This document shows positions 51,599 through 61,819 of a stretch of DNA of 64,000 bases, in pieces. How positions within the stretch are numbered: the stretch's first letter is position 1; every line of letters begins with the position of its first letter. The notes beneath the pieces are model-generated. The model saw nothing but the letters and a program-made list of their open reading frames with translations. It ran no database searches and was not told the DNA's origin. Both the position numbers and the translations under genes were made by a program. This stretch comes from Lysobacter sp. FW306-1B-D06B. Its GTDB lineage: Bacteria; Pseudomonadota; Gammaproteobacteria; Xanthomonadales; Xanthomonadaceae. Location: positions 2,914,001 through 2,978,000 of the forward strand of contig NZ_CP151802.1 in assembly GCF_038446665.1 (NCBI RefSeq), in the 5' to 3' direction.

Positions 51599-52039
51599 CT
51601 ACTCCTCCACCCACCGCTGCGCCCCGCTGCCCTGCTCGGCCAGCACGTCGCCCGGGTTGGCCAACCGGCAGCGGTCCAGCGACAGACAGCCGCAACCGAT
51701 GCAGTCATCGAGCGTGTCGCGCATCTGGATCAGCTGCTGGATGCGCACGTCCAGTTCCTCGCGCCAGGCGCTGGACAGGCGCGACCAGTCGCGGCGCGTG
51801 GGCGTTCGCGCTTCGGGCAGGCTGGCCAGCGCATCGCGGATCGTCGCCAGCGGCATGCCCACGCGCTGGGCGGCGCGGATGATCGCGATCCGCCGCAGCA
51901 TGTCGCGCCCGTAACGACGCTGGTTGCCGGCCGTGCGCTGGCTGTGGATCAGCCCCTTGGCCTCGTAGAAGTGCAGCGTGGAGACGGCAATGCCGCTGCG
52001 CTGGGCCACCTCGCCGACGGTGAGTTCCTCGTGCGCCAT
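51599..52039 (-). CDS. soxR: Redox-sensitive regulator SoxR
   Basis: A 146-residue MerR-family activator. Seen: [20 protein letters not shown] (HTH), the dimer helix, and the [2Fe-2S] cysteine cluster in [16 protein letters not shown] (C-x2-C-x-C-x5-C). Oxidation of the cluster by redox-cycling compounds switches on target promoters. The divergent oxidoreductase and MFS genes share its control region, which holds a perfect SoxR box. Length and C-terminus are typical. Confidence 0.97.
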   Translation of the reverse strand: MAHEELTVGEVAQRSGIAVSTLHFYEAKGLIHSQRTAGNQRRYGRDMLRRIAIIRAAQRVGMPLATIRDALASLPEARTPTRRDWSRLSSAWREELDVRIQQLIQMRDTLDDCIGCGCLSLDRCRLANPGDVLAEQGSGAQRWVEE

Positions 52040-52042
52040 GGC

Positions 52043-52073
52043 TTGACCTCAACTTAAGTTGAGGTTCTATCCT
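52043..52073 (+). promoter_or_regulatory. SoxR-controlled promoter with SoxR box
   Basis: CCTCAACTTAAGTTGAGG (52047-52064) is a perfect 18-base palindrome and a close match to the SoxR operator. It sits in an unusually long 19-base spacer between TTGACC (52043-52048) and TATCCT (52068-52073), the arrangement that MerR-type proteins correct by twisting DNA. It reads toward the oxidoreductase gene. Confidence 0.9.
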
Positions 52074-52101
52074 CGCCTGCGTCTTCGATTCGAGTCAAAC
52101 C

Positions 52102-53088
52102 ATGGACACACGCAATGCACGCGACGGCTACGTCGCAGGCACGGCCCGGAAGCCGACGATGCAGGCGGTCGTGTTCGATGAATACGGCGGCGCGGACGTG
52201 CTGCGACTGGCGCAGCTTCCCCTGCCCTCGCCCGCCCGCGGCGAGGTTCGCGTGCGCGTGCGCGCGGCGGGCGTGCAGCCGGCCGACTGCGCCACGCGCA
52301 CCGGCTGGTTCGCCCGGCGCGGCATCGGCCATTCGCCCTTTCCGCGCCAACTCGGCAATGAGTTCGCCGGGGTCGTGGAGGCTGTCGGCAAGGGCGTGGC
52401 CGAACTCGCGGCAGGCGATGAAGTGTTGGGATGGACCCGCGCGAACGCGTACGCCGAGACCGTCGTCGTGCCCGCGGAGCAGCTCGTGCGCAAGCCGTTG
52501 ATGATGTCGTGGGCGGTGGCCGGCGCGTTGTCGGCGTCCGGCCAGACGGCGCACGCCGCGGTGCAGGCGCTGGACATCGCGCCAGGCGACACGGTGCTGG
52601 TGCACGGCGCGGCCGGCGGCGTGGGCACGATCGCCGTGCAGCTGGCGCGTTTGCGCGGCGCGCGCGTAATCGGCACGGCGAGTCGCGATAACCACGACTA
52701 CCTGCGCTCGCTCGGCGCCGAACCGGTGCTGTACGGCACCGGGCTCGCCGAACGCGTCCGCCAACTCGCGCCGCACGGCGTGCAGGCGGCGCTGGACGCC
52801 AGCGGGCGTGGCGCGCTGGACGCGTCCATCGCGCTGGGCATCGCGCCATCGCGCATCGGCACGCTGGTGGATGTCGAGGACGTCGAACGCCTCGGTGTGA
52901 ACGCCCAGCGCAGCCGCGAACGGCTGCAGGCGCTGGTCGCCCTGCACGAGGCCGGCCGCCTGCGCGTGCACGTGCGCGACATCTATCCGCTGGCGAACGC
53001 CGCCGCGGCACACCGCGATGTGGAGAACGGGCACGGACGTGGCAGGGTGGTGCTCATGATCTACACCCCCTTCGGGCAGGCGTCGTGA
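52102..53088 (+). CDS. NADP-dependent quinone oxidoreductase-like protein (MDR family)
   Basis: A 328-residue medium-chain reductase without structural zinc. Seen: MQAVVFDEYGGADVLRLAQL (the usual start of the family), VRVRAAGVQPADCATRTGWF, LGNEFAGVVEAVGKGVAELA, and the NADP fold VLVHGAAGGVGTIAVQLARL. An internal ATG at 52159 begins exactly at MQAVVF with GGAAG before it and may be the true start; 52102 adds 19 residues. SoxR-induced quinone detoxification is plausible. The stop overlaps the MFS start. Confidence 0.9.
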   Translation: MDTRNARDGYVAGTARKPTMQAVVFDEYGGADVLRLAQLPLPSPARGEVRVRVRAAGVQPADCATRTGWFARRGIGHSPFPRQLGNEFAGVVEAVGKGVAELAAGDEVLGWTRANAYAETVVVPAEQLVRKPLMMSWAVAGALSASGQTAHAAVQALDIAPGDTVLVHGAAGGVGTIAVQLARLRGARVIGTASRDNHDYLRSLGAEPVLYGTGLAERVRQLAPHGVQAALDASGRGALDASIALGIAPSRIGTLVDVEDVERLGVNAQRSRERLQALVALHEAGRLRVHVRDIYPLANAAAAHRDVENGHGRGRVVLMIYTPFGQAS

Positions 53089-54539
53089 TGGACGGAAGGC
53101 AGGAGCCCGAGGCGCTGTCGGGCACGCCCGCGCGCGATGGCCGCACGGATGCGACGTGGCCCGCGACCGACGCGCCGCAGGACACGGCGGATGCGCAGCA
53201 CCTGTTCGCCCGCCGCTACCGGGGCACGACGATCGGCGCCGTGGTGCTGATCGCGCTGTATGCGTTCGAGGCGCTCGCCGTGGCGACGGCGATGCCCACG
53301 GTGGCCCAGGCGCTCGACGGCCTGCCGCTGTACGCGCTGGCCTTCGGCGGCGCGCTGGCGGCGTCGGTGGTCGGTATGGTCGCGTCGGGACGCTGGGCCG
53401 ACCTGCGCGGCCCGTCGCCACCGCTGCGGCACGGCATCGTCTGGTTCGCGCTGGGGCTGCTGATCGCGGGGCTGGCGCCGTCGATGTGGGTGCTGTTGCT
53501 GGGGCGCATCGTGCAGGGTTTCGGCGGCGGCCTGATGTCGGTGGCGCTCTACGTCGCGGTCGGGCGCGTGTATCCGCCGGCCATGCACCCGCGCATCTTC
53601 GCGGCCTTCGCCGCGGCGTGGGTGGTGCCGGCGGTGGTCGGGCCGACCATCAGCGGCGCGCTGGTCGAACACCTCGGCTGGCGCTGGGTGTTCCTGTCGG
53701 TGCCGTTGCTGGCGATCGCCGCGGCGGCCTTCGTGCTGCCCGCGGTGCGCGGCCTGGGCCCCGCACCCGGCGAAGTGCACGATGACGACGGCGCCCAGGC
53801 GCATCGCCTGGCCTGGGCCATCGGCGCGGCGGCGAGTGCGCTCACGCTGCATTACGCCGGACAGCTGCATCACGCCGGCGGCGTGCTGATGCTGGCGGTC
53901 GCGACCGTTTCCCTGCTCGTCTGCGCCTGGCACCTGCTGCCGCGCGGCACGCTGCGCGCCGCACGCGGATTGCCGATGGTGATCGCCATGCGCGGCATCG
54001 CCTCCAGCGCGTTCTTCGGCACCGAGGTGTTCATCCCGCTGCTGCTCTCGCGCGAACGTGGTCTCTCGCCCACGATGGCCGGCGCCGCGCTCACGCTCGG
54101 TGCGCTGGGCTGGTCGCTGGGGTCGTGGTACCGCAGCCGGCCGTCGCAACCGTTCACGCCGCCGCAACTGCTGCGCATGGGCATGTCGATGATCGTCGTC
54201 GGCGTGGCGGGCGTGGCCGCGTCGGTGTCGCCCACCGTGCCGGTGGCGGTGGGCATCGTCGGTTGGATCGCCGCGGGCCTGGGCATGGGCGCGCTGTTCC
54301 CGACGCTGTCGGTGCTCACGCTCGCGCTCTCGCCGGCAAACCGCCAGGGCGTGAACGCATCGGCGTTGCAGCTGTGCGATGCGCTGTTCACCGCGACGGT
54401 GCTGGCCATCGGCGGTTCGATCTTCGCGGCGCTGCTGACGCGCGCGCCGTCGCTGGCGTACCTGGTGGGGTTCGCGATCTCCGCCGCGCTGGCGCTGCTC
54501 GGCGCGGTGCTGGCCTCGCGCGTGCGTCCGCCGGGCTAG
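53088..54539 (+). CDS. MFS efflux transporter, 14-helix (DHA2-like)
   Basis: A 483-residue transporter. Seen: EALAVATAMPTVAQALDGLP (motif typical of drug/H+ antiporters), ASGRWADLRGPSPPLRHGIV, LLLGRIVQGFGGGLMSVALY and an RNA-like A-R rich loop between halves; helices number about 14. It is coupled to the quinone reductase gene (TGATG) under the SoxR promoter, so it probably expels redox-active toxins such as phenazines. The stop TAG shares CTAG with the convergent AraC gene stop. Confidence 0.9.
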   Translation: MDGRQEPEALSGTPARDGRTDATWPATDAPQDTADAQHLFARRYRGTTIGAVVLIALYAFEALAVATAMPTVAQALDGLPLYALAFGGALAASVVGMVASGRWADLRGPSPPLRHGIVWFALGLLIAGLAPSMWVLLLGRIVQGFGGGLMSVALYVAVGRVYPPAMHPRIFAAFAAAWVVPAVVGPTISGALVEHLGWRWVFLSVPLLAIAAAAFVLPAVRGLGPAPGEVHDDDGAQAHRLAWAIGAAASALTLHYAGQLHHAGGVLMLAVATVSLLVCAWHLLPRGTLRAARGLPMVIAMRGIASSAFFGTEVFIPLLLSRERGLSPTMAGAALTLGALGWSLGSWYRSRPSQPFTPPQLLRMGMSMIVVGVAGVAASVSPTVPVAVGIVGWIAAGLGMGALFPTLSVLTLALSPANRQGVNASALQLCDALFTATVLAIGGSIFAALLTRAPSLAYLVGFAISAALALLGAVLASRVRPPG

Positions 54540-55468
54540 CCGGACACGCCGCGCATCGCCATCACTTCGCGCCGCGGCGGTGCGCCGAACAGGCGCCGGT
54601 ATTCGCGACTGAACTGCGACGGGCTTTCGTAACCCACGCGATGGCTCGCAGCGGCGGCTTCGATGCCGTCCACCATCATCAGGCGCCGCGCTTCCTGCAG
54701 GCGCAGCTGCTTCTGGAACTGCAGGGGCGTCATCGCCGTGGCGGCCTTGAAGCGCTCGTGCAGCGATGAAGCGCTCATGCACGCGACCGCGGCGAGTTGC
54801 TCGATGCGCAGCGGTTCCTGGTAGCGGGTCTTGATCAGATCGATCGCGCGCGCCACGCGCTGCGCCGGGCCGTCCGCGTCACACAGCTCGCGCAGGCGCA
54901 GGCCGAGCTCGCCGGTGAGCACGCGGTAGTGGATCTCGCGCAGCGCCAGCGGCGCCAGCACGGCGGCCTCGTCCGGCGTGTCCAGCAGACGCACCAGGCG
55001 CAGCACGGCATCCAGCAACGTCGCGCTGGTGCGCGCCAGGTACAACGCGCGTCCGCCGCTCGCCGCGCGGGTGCGTTCGGCCGGCAGTTGCAGCAGCAGT
55101 TCGTTGACCAGCGCGGTGTCGATGTCGATGCGCAGGCACAGGTAAGGCGACTGCGGCGTGGCATCGAGGATCTGGCCGGTGATCGGCAGCGACATCGACA
55201 CCACCAGGTAATTCAGCGGGTCGTAGTGGAAGACCTCTTCGCCCAGCAAGGCACGCTTGCGGCCCTGGACGACCACGCACAGGCTCGGGTGATAAACCGA
55301 CGGCAGCGGCTGCGAGGGCGCGCTGGCCTGGATCAGCGACAGCGCCGGAACGCAGGACGGATGCAGCCCGTCGCCGGGGATGTTTCGGGCAATCCGGTCG
55401 GCCAGCTCGGCCTGTTGGGCCTCCAGTCCGTGGGGCGCGGCGATCACGTTCGAAGCGTTGTCGTTCAT
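54536..55468 (-). CDS. AraC-family regulator with AraC_N (cupin) domain
   Basis: A 310-residue regulator. Seen: N-terminal AraC_N domain (residues ~25-180; LPSVYHPSLCVVVQGRKRAL and HYDPLNYLVVSMSLPITGQI), and two C-terminal HTHs (~200-300; LRIEQLAAVACMSASSLHER and SHRVGYESPSQFSREYRRLF). The type often controls aldo-keto reductases and SDRs; an AKR gene lies divergent, 171 bp away. Start 55468 follows GGCGGAAACCC. Confidence 0.93.
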   Translation of the reverse strand: MNDNASNVIAAPHGLEAQQAELADRIARNIPGDGLHPSCVPALSLIQASAPSQPLPSVYHPSLCVVVQGRKRALLGEEVFHYDPLNYLVVSMSLPITGQILDATPQSPYLCLRIDIDTALVNELLLQLPAERTRAASGGRALYLARTSATLLDAVLRLVRLLDTPDEAAVLAPLALREIHYRVLTGELGLRLRELCDADGPAQRVARAIDLIKTRYQEPLRIEQLAAVACMSASSLHERFKAATAMTPLQFQKQLRLQEARRLMMVDGIEAAAASHRVGYESPSQFSREYRRLFGAPPRREVMAMRGVSG

Positions 55469-55639
55469 GGGTTTCCGCCGTGGAGGGCACGCGGCGATTA
55501 TGCGCCGGGCCATCTTCACGCCAAGTGTGCGCGGCACAACGGCGGAGGATCGGGCAAGGATCGCAGAGCAATGGGCTAACGCCCGACGGTGGCGCGGGAG
55601 GAGCATGTCCACCTCGCCCCCACCGTCGCAGGAGTCCCC

Positions 55640-56638
<999 letters not shown>

Positions 56639-56736
56639 TCCACCGCCGGCGCGACCGCGCCGGTTTCACTCCCTCGCCCAACGCGGCCGGTAATTCCGGC
56701 CGCGACGGCGCCCTGCACCCCCGCTACGGAGACACC

Positions 56737-57501
56737 ATGTCCGACTCCCTCGGTTCCAACACCCTCGACATCGCCGGCAAAGTCATCGCCATCACCGGCG
56801 CCAGCAGCGGCATCGGCGAAGCCACCGCGCTGCGTCTTGCCAAGCACGGCGCGCTGCTCGCCCTCGGCGCGCGCCGCACCGATCGCCTCGAAGCCCTCGC
56901 GGCACGCATCCGCGAAGCCGGCGGCGAAGCGCCGCTGGTGCACGCACTGGACGTGACGCGCCGCGAGGAGGTCGAAGCCTTCGTGCAGGCGACACTCGCA
57001 CGCCACGGCCGCATCGACGTGCTGGTCAACAACGCCGGCGTGATGCCGCTCTCGCGCATGGCCGACCTCAAGGTCGACGAGTGGGAGCGCATGGTCGACG
57101 TCAACGTGAAGGGCGTGCTGTTCGGCATCGGCGCCGTGCTGCCGTCGATGAACGCGCAGCGCTCGGGCCAGATCGTCAACGTCTCTTCCGTTGCGGGCCG
57201 GCAGGTGTTCGCCACCGCCGCCGTCTACTGCGCGACGAAGTTCGCCGTGCATGCGCTGTCGGAAGGCCTGCGCCAGGAATCGCCGTTCCTGCGCGTGACC
57301 ACCATCGCCCCGGGCGCGGTGGAATCGGAGCTGACCAGCACCATCTCCGATCCGGCGATGAAGCGCGAGGTCGACGAGGTCTTCCGCAAGGAACAACTGC
57401 CGGCCGACGCGATCGCACGCGCCATCGCCTTCGCGATCGGCCAGCCGGCCGACGTCGACGTCAACGAACTGGTCGTGCGACCGACGGCGCAGCCGTACTG
57501 A
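56737..57501 (+). CDS. SDR-family oxidoreductase
   Basis: A 254-residue classical short-chain dehydrogenase of the YdfG-like group. Seen: ITGASSGIGEATALRLA (residues ~19-35), NNAGVMPLSRM (~97), Ser in NVSSVAGRQV (~148) and YCATKFAVHALSEGLRQE (Tyr-x3-Lys, ~162-166). ACGGAGACACC precedes the ATG. Follows the AKR gene by 98 bp and is ended by a strong hairpin. Confidence 0.93.
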   Translation: MSDSLGSNTLDIAGKVIAITGASSGIGEATALRLAKHGALLALGARRTDRLEALAARIREAGGEAPLVHALDVTRREEVEAFVQATLARHGRIDVLVNNAGVMPLSRMADLKVDEWERMVDVNVKGVLFGIGAVLPSMNAQRSGQIVNVSSVAGRQVFATAAVYCATKFAVHALSEGLRQESPFLRVTTIAPGAVESELTSTISDPAMKREVDEVFRKEQLPADAIARAIAFAIGQPADVDVNELVVRPTAQPY

Positions 57502-57507
57502 GGTGGC

Positions 57508-57541
57508 GCATCGACGCGGCCCCACACGGCCGCGTCGATGC
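57508..57541 (+). terminator. Strong hairpin terminator after the SDR gene
   Basis: A perfect 14-bp stem (GCATCGACGCGGCC / GGCCGCGTCGATGC) with a 6-base loop, 6 bases after the stop codon. No T run follows. Confidence 0.75.
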
Positions 57542-57605
57542 GTGTATGTGCGGGAATGGACGAATCGCGGCGGGACCCGCGCGGGCGGCGCGCGGGCGCG
57601 TCATC

Positions 57606-58532
57606 ATGAGCGCAACCTCGATCAATCCCGTGCCGCCAGGCTGGCGACGACGCAGACGGACGGACGCCGTGAACCGCAGCCAGACTTTCGACACCTACAG
57701 CGCCCGCATCGGCAAGGTCGTGACCTACCTGTCGCAGCGGCTGGACCAACCGCTCACGCTGGCGCAACTGGCCGAAGTGGGCCATTTCTCGCCCTGGCAC
57801 TTCCACCGCATCTACCGCGGCCAGATGGGCGAAACGGTGACCGCGACGCTGCGGCGCATGCGCCTGCACCGCGCCGCCAGCGACCTGCTGGACAGCCCGC
57901 GCAGCATCGCCCAGATCGCACGCCGCGCCGGCTACGGCAGCACTGCCGCGTTCACGCGCGCGTTCGGTGCGACGTACCGCTGCACGCCGGCGGTGTTCCG
58001 GCAGCGGCGTGCCTCGCCGCCGGAGATCGCGCGTGGCGACACTTCCCTCACCGCACAGGACATCGCCATGTACAGCGCGCAGATCGCCACTTTCCCGCCC
58101 GTCCGTGTGGCCGCCCTTCCCCATCGCGGCGACTACAAGCAGATCGGCGCGACCTTCGACCGCTTGATGGAATGGGCGGGCCAACACGGCCTGCTCGGCC
58201 CTGCGGCGCGCAGCTTCGGCGTGTATTACGACGCACCCAATGAAGTGCCCGTGGATGCGTTGCGTTCCGACGCCTGCCTGCTCGTGCCGGCCTCCGCGCC
58301 GCTGGCCGACGGCATGCGCTGGATCGAGATCGCCGGCGGCCGCCACGCCGTGGTCGTGCACACCGGCCCCTACGCCGAACTCGAACGAGCTTACGACTGG
58401 CTGTTCTGCCACTGGCTCCCGGGCAGCTATGAGGAAGCGGGCGATGCGCCGGTGTTCGAGGAATACCTCAACGATCCGTCCACGCTGCCGCCCGCGCAAT
58501 GGCGCACCGCGATCTGCCTGCCGTTGAAGTGA
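57606..58532 (+). CDS. AraC-family regulator with GyrI-like effector domain
   Basis: A 308-residue regulator of Rob/RobA layout. Seen: AraC-type double HTH at the N-terminus (residues ~35-135; LTLAQLAEVGHFSPWHFHRI and IAQIARRAGYGSTAAFTRAF), then a GyrI/BmrR-type ligand domain (~155-308) with VRVAALPHRGDYKQIGATFD and GRHAVVVHTGPYAELERAYD. Such proteins respond to hydrophobic drugs. The start at 57606 is uncertain; a GTG at 57669 (VNRSQTFDTY) would remove 21 basic residues. Confidence 0.9.
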   Translation: MSATSINPVPPGWRRRRRTDAVNRSQTFDTYSARIGKVVTYLSQRLDQPLTLAQLAEVGHFSPWHFHRIYRGQMGETVTATLRRMRLHRAASDLLDSPRSIAQIARRAGYGSTAAFTRAFGATYRCTPAVFRQRRASPPEIARGDTSLTAQDIAMYSAQIATFPPVRVAALPHRGDYKQIGATFDRLMEWAGQHGLLGPAARSFGVYYDAPNEVPVDALRSDACLLVPASAPLADGMRWIEIAGGRHAVVVHTGPYAELERAYDWLFCHWLPGSYEEAGDAPVFEEYLNDPSTLPPAQWRTAICLPLK

Positions 58533-58536
58533 GCCG

Positions 58537-59013
58537 TCAATCGCCCTTCTGATAGGTGCCGATCAGTTCGGTCTGCGCGAGGACGTGTCCTTCCATCGCG
58601 CCGAGCAGGCGCATCTTGTCGACCTCGCCCAGGTCCGGCAATTCGACATCGAGCGCGTAGAGCTTGAAGAAGTAACGGTGCCGCCCGATCGGCGGGCACG
58701 GCCCGCCGTAACCGGCTCGATGCCAGTCGTTCTGGCCGGGCCTGGATTCACGCGGCAACTGCTCGGTGGTAACGCCTTCGACCAGTCCATCGGCGGTGCC
58801 CGGCAGGTTGTAGAGCACCCAGTGCACCCACACGCGCTTGGGTGCAGCGGGATCGGGCGCATCGGGATCGTCGACGACGAGCGCGAAACTTCGCGTGCCC
58901 GTCGGTGCGCCGGACCATCGCAGCTCGGGAGAACAGTCCTCACCCTCGCAGGTGAACTTCGACGGGATGCCGCCGCGATGGGTGAACGATGGCGAAGCAA
59001 GCTGGAAAGTCAC
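58537..59013 (-). CDS. YbhB/YbcL-type PEBP protein
   Basis: A 158-residue phosphatidylethanolamine-binding-protein fold. Seen: FTCEGEDCSPELRWSGAPTG, ALVVDDPDAPDPAAPKRVWV HW-type anion-site motif and YGGPCPPIGRHRYFFKLYAL (G-x-R-H). Role unknown in bacteria. The start is a GTG at 59013 with AAGGAG at good distance; a longer ATG form adds an unrelated N-terminus. Confidence 0.92.
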   Translation of the reverse strand: MTFQLASPSFTHRGGIPSKFTCEGEDCSPELRWSGAPTGTRSFALVVDDPDAPDPAAPKRVWVHWVLYNLPGTADGLVEGVTTEQLPRESRPGQNDWHRAGYGGPCPPIGRHRYFFKLYALDVELPDLGEVDKMRLLGAMEGHVLAQTELIGTYQKGD

Positions 59014-59147
59014 GCGCGACTCCTTGACTGGGCTGCACGGACGAGGCTCCGCATGCATGCGTTCGCGGACGCGATCACCGCCATGTCCGGAACCCTCGCG
59101 ACACCGCCCGATTCTAGGCGCGCATCCGCGCCAGCCATCACGGCCCG

Positions 59148-59759
59148 CTAACGTTTCGTCGTCACCGCGCGCCGCAGGTTGCTTCGTGCCTGCGTGTCGA
59201 AGCGTTCGTGGAAGAACGGCGTGAGGTAGATGCGTTCGCGCGTCAGCAGCGCCTTGAGGAATCGCTTGCGGTTGATCTTGAACAACCAGCCGGGAACGAC
59301 GGCGCGGTACTCCGCGGCGATGCCGCGGTCATAGGCGTCGAACACCGCCGGCGCAGCGCCGAGGATCGCCATGTCGCAATCCAGGAACAGCGACGCCTCC
59401 TCGTCCACATCGCCGGGCGAGAACGTGCCGTGTCGCGCGGTGAGTTCGATCAGCTGGCGGACGCGGGCGATATCGATGCCGCGCCCGGGCATCCAGCGTT
59501 CGATGTGCTCGGCGGCCAGATCGGCCGATCGCGACTCGTTGTCCTGGCGCCCCGCCTCGTAGATGGCGTCGTGGTAGAGCACCGCGAGCGCCGCCTCGAT
59601 CGGCCGCTGCCAGCCCGGCCCCTGTGCGACGGCGTGGTAATGCCGCAGCACTTCCTGCACATGCTGGAAGTTGTGGTACGCACGCGGCGGCGTCGCGTAC
59701 GCGGCTTCCAGCGCGGCGCGCTGTTCTTCGGGGAGTTCGAAGGGGAGCGGGAGCGTCAT
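59148..59759 (-). CDS. HD-domain predicted metal-dependent phosphohydrolase
   Basis: A 203-residue protein. Seen: PPRAYHNFQHVQEVLRHYHA (YHNxxH metal ligands, residues ~25-40), LAVLYHDAIYEAGRQDNESR (HD, ~63), and FLDCDMAILGA with the C-terminal Asp. The YHN-HD pattern marks a family near tRNA-nucleotidyltransferase/ppGpp-type HDs; substrate unknown. Start 59759 fits the family (MTLPLPFEL). Confidence 0.88.
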   Translation of the reverse strand: MTLPLPFELPEEQRAALEAAYATPPRAYHNFQHVQEVLRHYHAVAQGPGWQRPIEAALAVLYHDAIYEAGRQDNESRSADLAAEHIERWMPGRGIDIARVRQLIELTARHGTFSPGDVDEEASLFLDCDMAILGAAPAVFDAYDRGIAAEYRAVVPGWLFKINRKRFLKALLTRERIYLTPFFHERFDTQARSNLRRAVTTKR

Positions 59760-59854
59760 GGGGCGGTGCCGGGGCGGGTTGGCGCATTGTCGCACCCGCA
59801 GGTGGAAGCACGCTTGCACGGTGACTGCGGTGGCGGGCACGCCCTGCATGGGCC

Positions 59855-60004
59855 GTCATCCTGGCGAAGGCCGGGACCCAGGCCGTCACACCGTCCGTTC
59901 CATCACGTCATTCCCGCGTTCGCGGGAATGACGACAAGGTGGTTTACCTGAGAGGGAGTGCCCGTGCGTTGCCGGCCTGATTCCCGGCCTTCGCCGGGAA
60001 GACG
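59855..60004. repeat. Cluster of three related palindromes
   Basis: Unit 1 (59855-59878), unit 2 (59906-59933; CGTCATTCCCGCG then TTCGCGGGAATGACG, a near perfect hairpin) and unit 3 (59979-60004; ATTCCCGGCC / CGCCGGGAA). They are members of the GTCATCCC family also at 15079 and 33691. They fill the gap between two genes on the minus strand. Confidence 0.8.
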
Positions 60005-60050
60005 ACAGTCCTTGCGATCACCGCAACGCGCTAGGCGCCGAAAACACCCC

Positions 60051-60395
60051 TCACGCCTTCCGCAGAAAGATCGTCTTCAACACCAGTCCCTTGATCTTGT
60101 CCGAGTTGCCCTCGATGTGCTCTGCATCGTCCTCGACCAGGCGGATGTTGCGGATCACCGTGCCCTGCTTGAGCGGGATCGAGGAACCCTTGACCTTCAG
60201 GTCCTTGATGACGACGACCGTGTCGCCGTTGGCGAGCACGTTGCCGTTGCTGTCGCGCACGACTACCGCCGAGGCGTCGCCGCCCTCACCCGCTTCCGCG
60301 GGCCATTCGTAACCGCAATCGGCACAGACGAAGTTCGCCCCGTCGACGTAGGTGTTGGTAAGCGTGCATTGCGGACAGGCGGGCGACGTGGGCAT
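60051..60395 (-). CDS. yjdM: YjdM (PhnA-like) zinc-ribbon protein
   Basis: A 114-residue protein. Seen: an N-terminal zinc ribbon (CPQC near residue 7, CADC near 24), then VVVRDSNGNVLANGDTVVVI KDLKVKG-type beta-barrel and GLVLKTIFLRK at the end. Known as PhnA, although a role in phosphonate breakdown is not supported for this family. CAGGAATCATCCC precedes the ATG. Confidence 0.94.
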   Translation of the reverse strand: MPTSPACPQCTLTNTYVDGANFVCADCGYEWPAEAGEGGDASAVVVRDSNGNVLANGDTVVVIKDLKVKGSSIPLKQGTVIRNIRLVEDDAEHIEGNSDKIKGLVLKTIFLRKA

Positions 60396-60461
60396 GGGAT
60401 GATTCCTGCTGGGGCGCGCAATTCTACGCGACCGTGAAGGCCTTCCGTGGCGCGGCGCGCG

Positions 60462-60818
60462 TCAAGGCGCAGTCTTCTCGCGTTCCAGCTCGCGGATCTC
60501 GGCCACGTCGCGTTCGAGGAAATAGTTGAGGAAGGTGCGGATCACCGCCACCGCCGCCAACCGGCCGATGCCGTCCCAATCGGGGGTGATCGAGGATTCG
60601 ATGATGTCCGCCGCAAGCTGGAACGTCAGCCCCGCCACCAGCCAGTGCGAGTAGCGCATCCACAGGCGACGACGCTCGTGCTTGTCGATGGCGCGGCTGG
60701 CCAGCAACGCGATGCCGTCCTTCAGTGCGATCAGCGTACCGACCACGATGGTGCCCAGCGCGATGAAGTCGATCGCGATGATCACCGGTTCCGATACCGC
60801 CACCAGCCACTGTTCCAT
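60462..60818 (-). CDS. DUF1622-family membrane protein
   Basis: A 118-residue protein with two or three membrane helices (residues ~10-32, ~55-75 and ~82-100). Seen: ALGTIVVGTLIALKDGIALL, RYSHWLVAGLTFQLAADIIE and AVIRTFLNYFLERDVAEIRE, characteristic of DUF1622. Function unknown. GGGAGGGTGTC precedes the ATG. Confidence 0.88.
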   Translation of the reverse strand: MEQWLVAVSEPVIIAIDFIALGTIVVGTLIALKDGIALLASRAIDKHERRRLWMRYSHWLVAGLTFQLAADIIESSITPDWDGIGRLAAVAVIRTFLNYFLERDVAEIRELEREKTAP

Positions 60819-60863
60819 GACACCCTCCCGGACTGCGCCGTGAGATCGCGCGGATCGTGTGCT

Positions 60864-61790
60864 TCAGCCGCGCACCACCAGGCGGAAGCCGACATGGCAG
60901 GTCGACGTGTCCACCGGCTGCGCCATGCGCGCGGCCGGACGGTAGCGCCGGCAATAGTTCGGCGCGCACAGGTGCGAACCGCCCTTCATCACGCGACGCG
61001 GGATGCGTGCCGCATCGTTCGGGGCCATGCTCGCCTCGCGTTCGCCGCCGCGTGGGTTCTGCAGCGTGCAGCAGGCGTGCTGCTGCAAGCGGCCGTGATC
61101 CTGGTACCAGTCGGCGGTCCATTCCCAGACGTTGCCGATCATGTCGTACAGGCCGTAGCCGTTCGCATCGAAAGAGCCCACCGGCGCGGTCCAGGCGAAA
61201 CCGTCTTCGGGCCTCATCTCCCACGGGAACTCGCCCTGCCAGGTGTTCGCCATGTGGCGCCCGCCCGGCACGAGTTCACTGCCCCAGGCGAATTCGGTGT
61301 CGTCCGCGCCGCCCTTCGCCGCGAACTCCCATTCGGCCTCGGTGGGCAGTTCCTTGCCGATCCACTGCGCGTAGGCCAGCACGTCCGCGTAGGCGACGTG
61401 CACGACGGGGTGGTCGTCCAGCCCGTCCAGGCTGCTGTCGGGCCCGCGCGGATGGCGCCAGTCGGCACCGGCGACGTACTGCCACCAGTGGAAATGATTG
61501 CGCAGGTCCACGCGACCCGGCGGCGGCACGAACACCACCGAGGCCGGCGCCAGCATCGCCGGATCCGCATTGGGGTAATCGGCCGGATCGGCCGGCTTCT
61601 CCGCTTGCGTGACATGGCCCGTGGCCGCGACGAAGCGCGCGAAATCGCGATTGGTCACCGCGTGACGGTCGATCCGGAAGTCGTCCACGCGCACCTTGTG
61701 TGCCGGGCGCTCTTCCGGATAGTGATGGTCGGAGCCCATCGTGAAGGCGCCCCCTTCGATGCGGACCATGTTGTCGAACGAGACGCTCAA
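60864..61790 (-). CDS. Formylglycine-generating enzyme (sulfatase-modifying factor)
   Basis: A 308-residue FGE-fold protein that oxidises the sulfatase active-site Cys to formylglycine. Seen: VRIEGGAFTMGSDHHYPEER, ELPTEAEWEFAAKGGADDTE, GNVWEWTADWYQ and GGSHLCAPNYCRRYRPAARM, whose two cysteines (C-x4-C) match the catalytic pair of human FGE. The start is a TTG at 61790 directly after GGAGGTCGGGA, an unusual but well supported initiation codon. Third gene of the sulfatase-HAD-FGE operon. Confidence 0.93.
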   Translation of the reverse strand: MSVSFDNMVRIEGGAFTMGSDHHYPEERPAHKVRVDDFRIDRHAVTNRDFARFVAATGHVTQAEKPADPADYPNADPAMLAPASVVFVPPPGRVDLRNHFHWWQYVAGADWRHPRGPDSSLDGLDDHPVVHVAYADVLAYAQWIGKELPTEAEWEFAAKGGADDTEFAWGSELVPGGRHMANTWQGEFPWEMRPEDGFAWTAPVGSFDANGYGLYDMIGNVWEWTADWYQDHGRLQQHACCTLQNPRGGEREASMAPNDAARIPRRVMKGGSHLCAPNYCRRYRPAARMAQPVDTSTCHVGFRLVVRG

Positions 61791-61819
61791 TCCCGACCTC
61801 CGTCTGCGTGGCCGACGGC

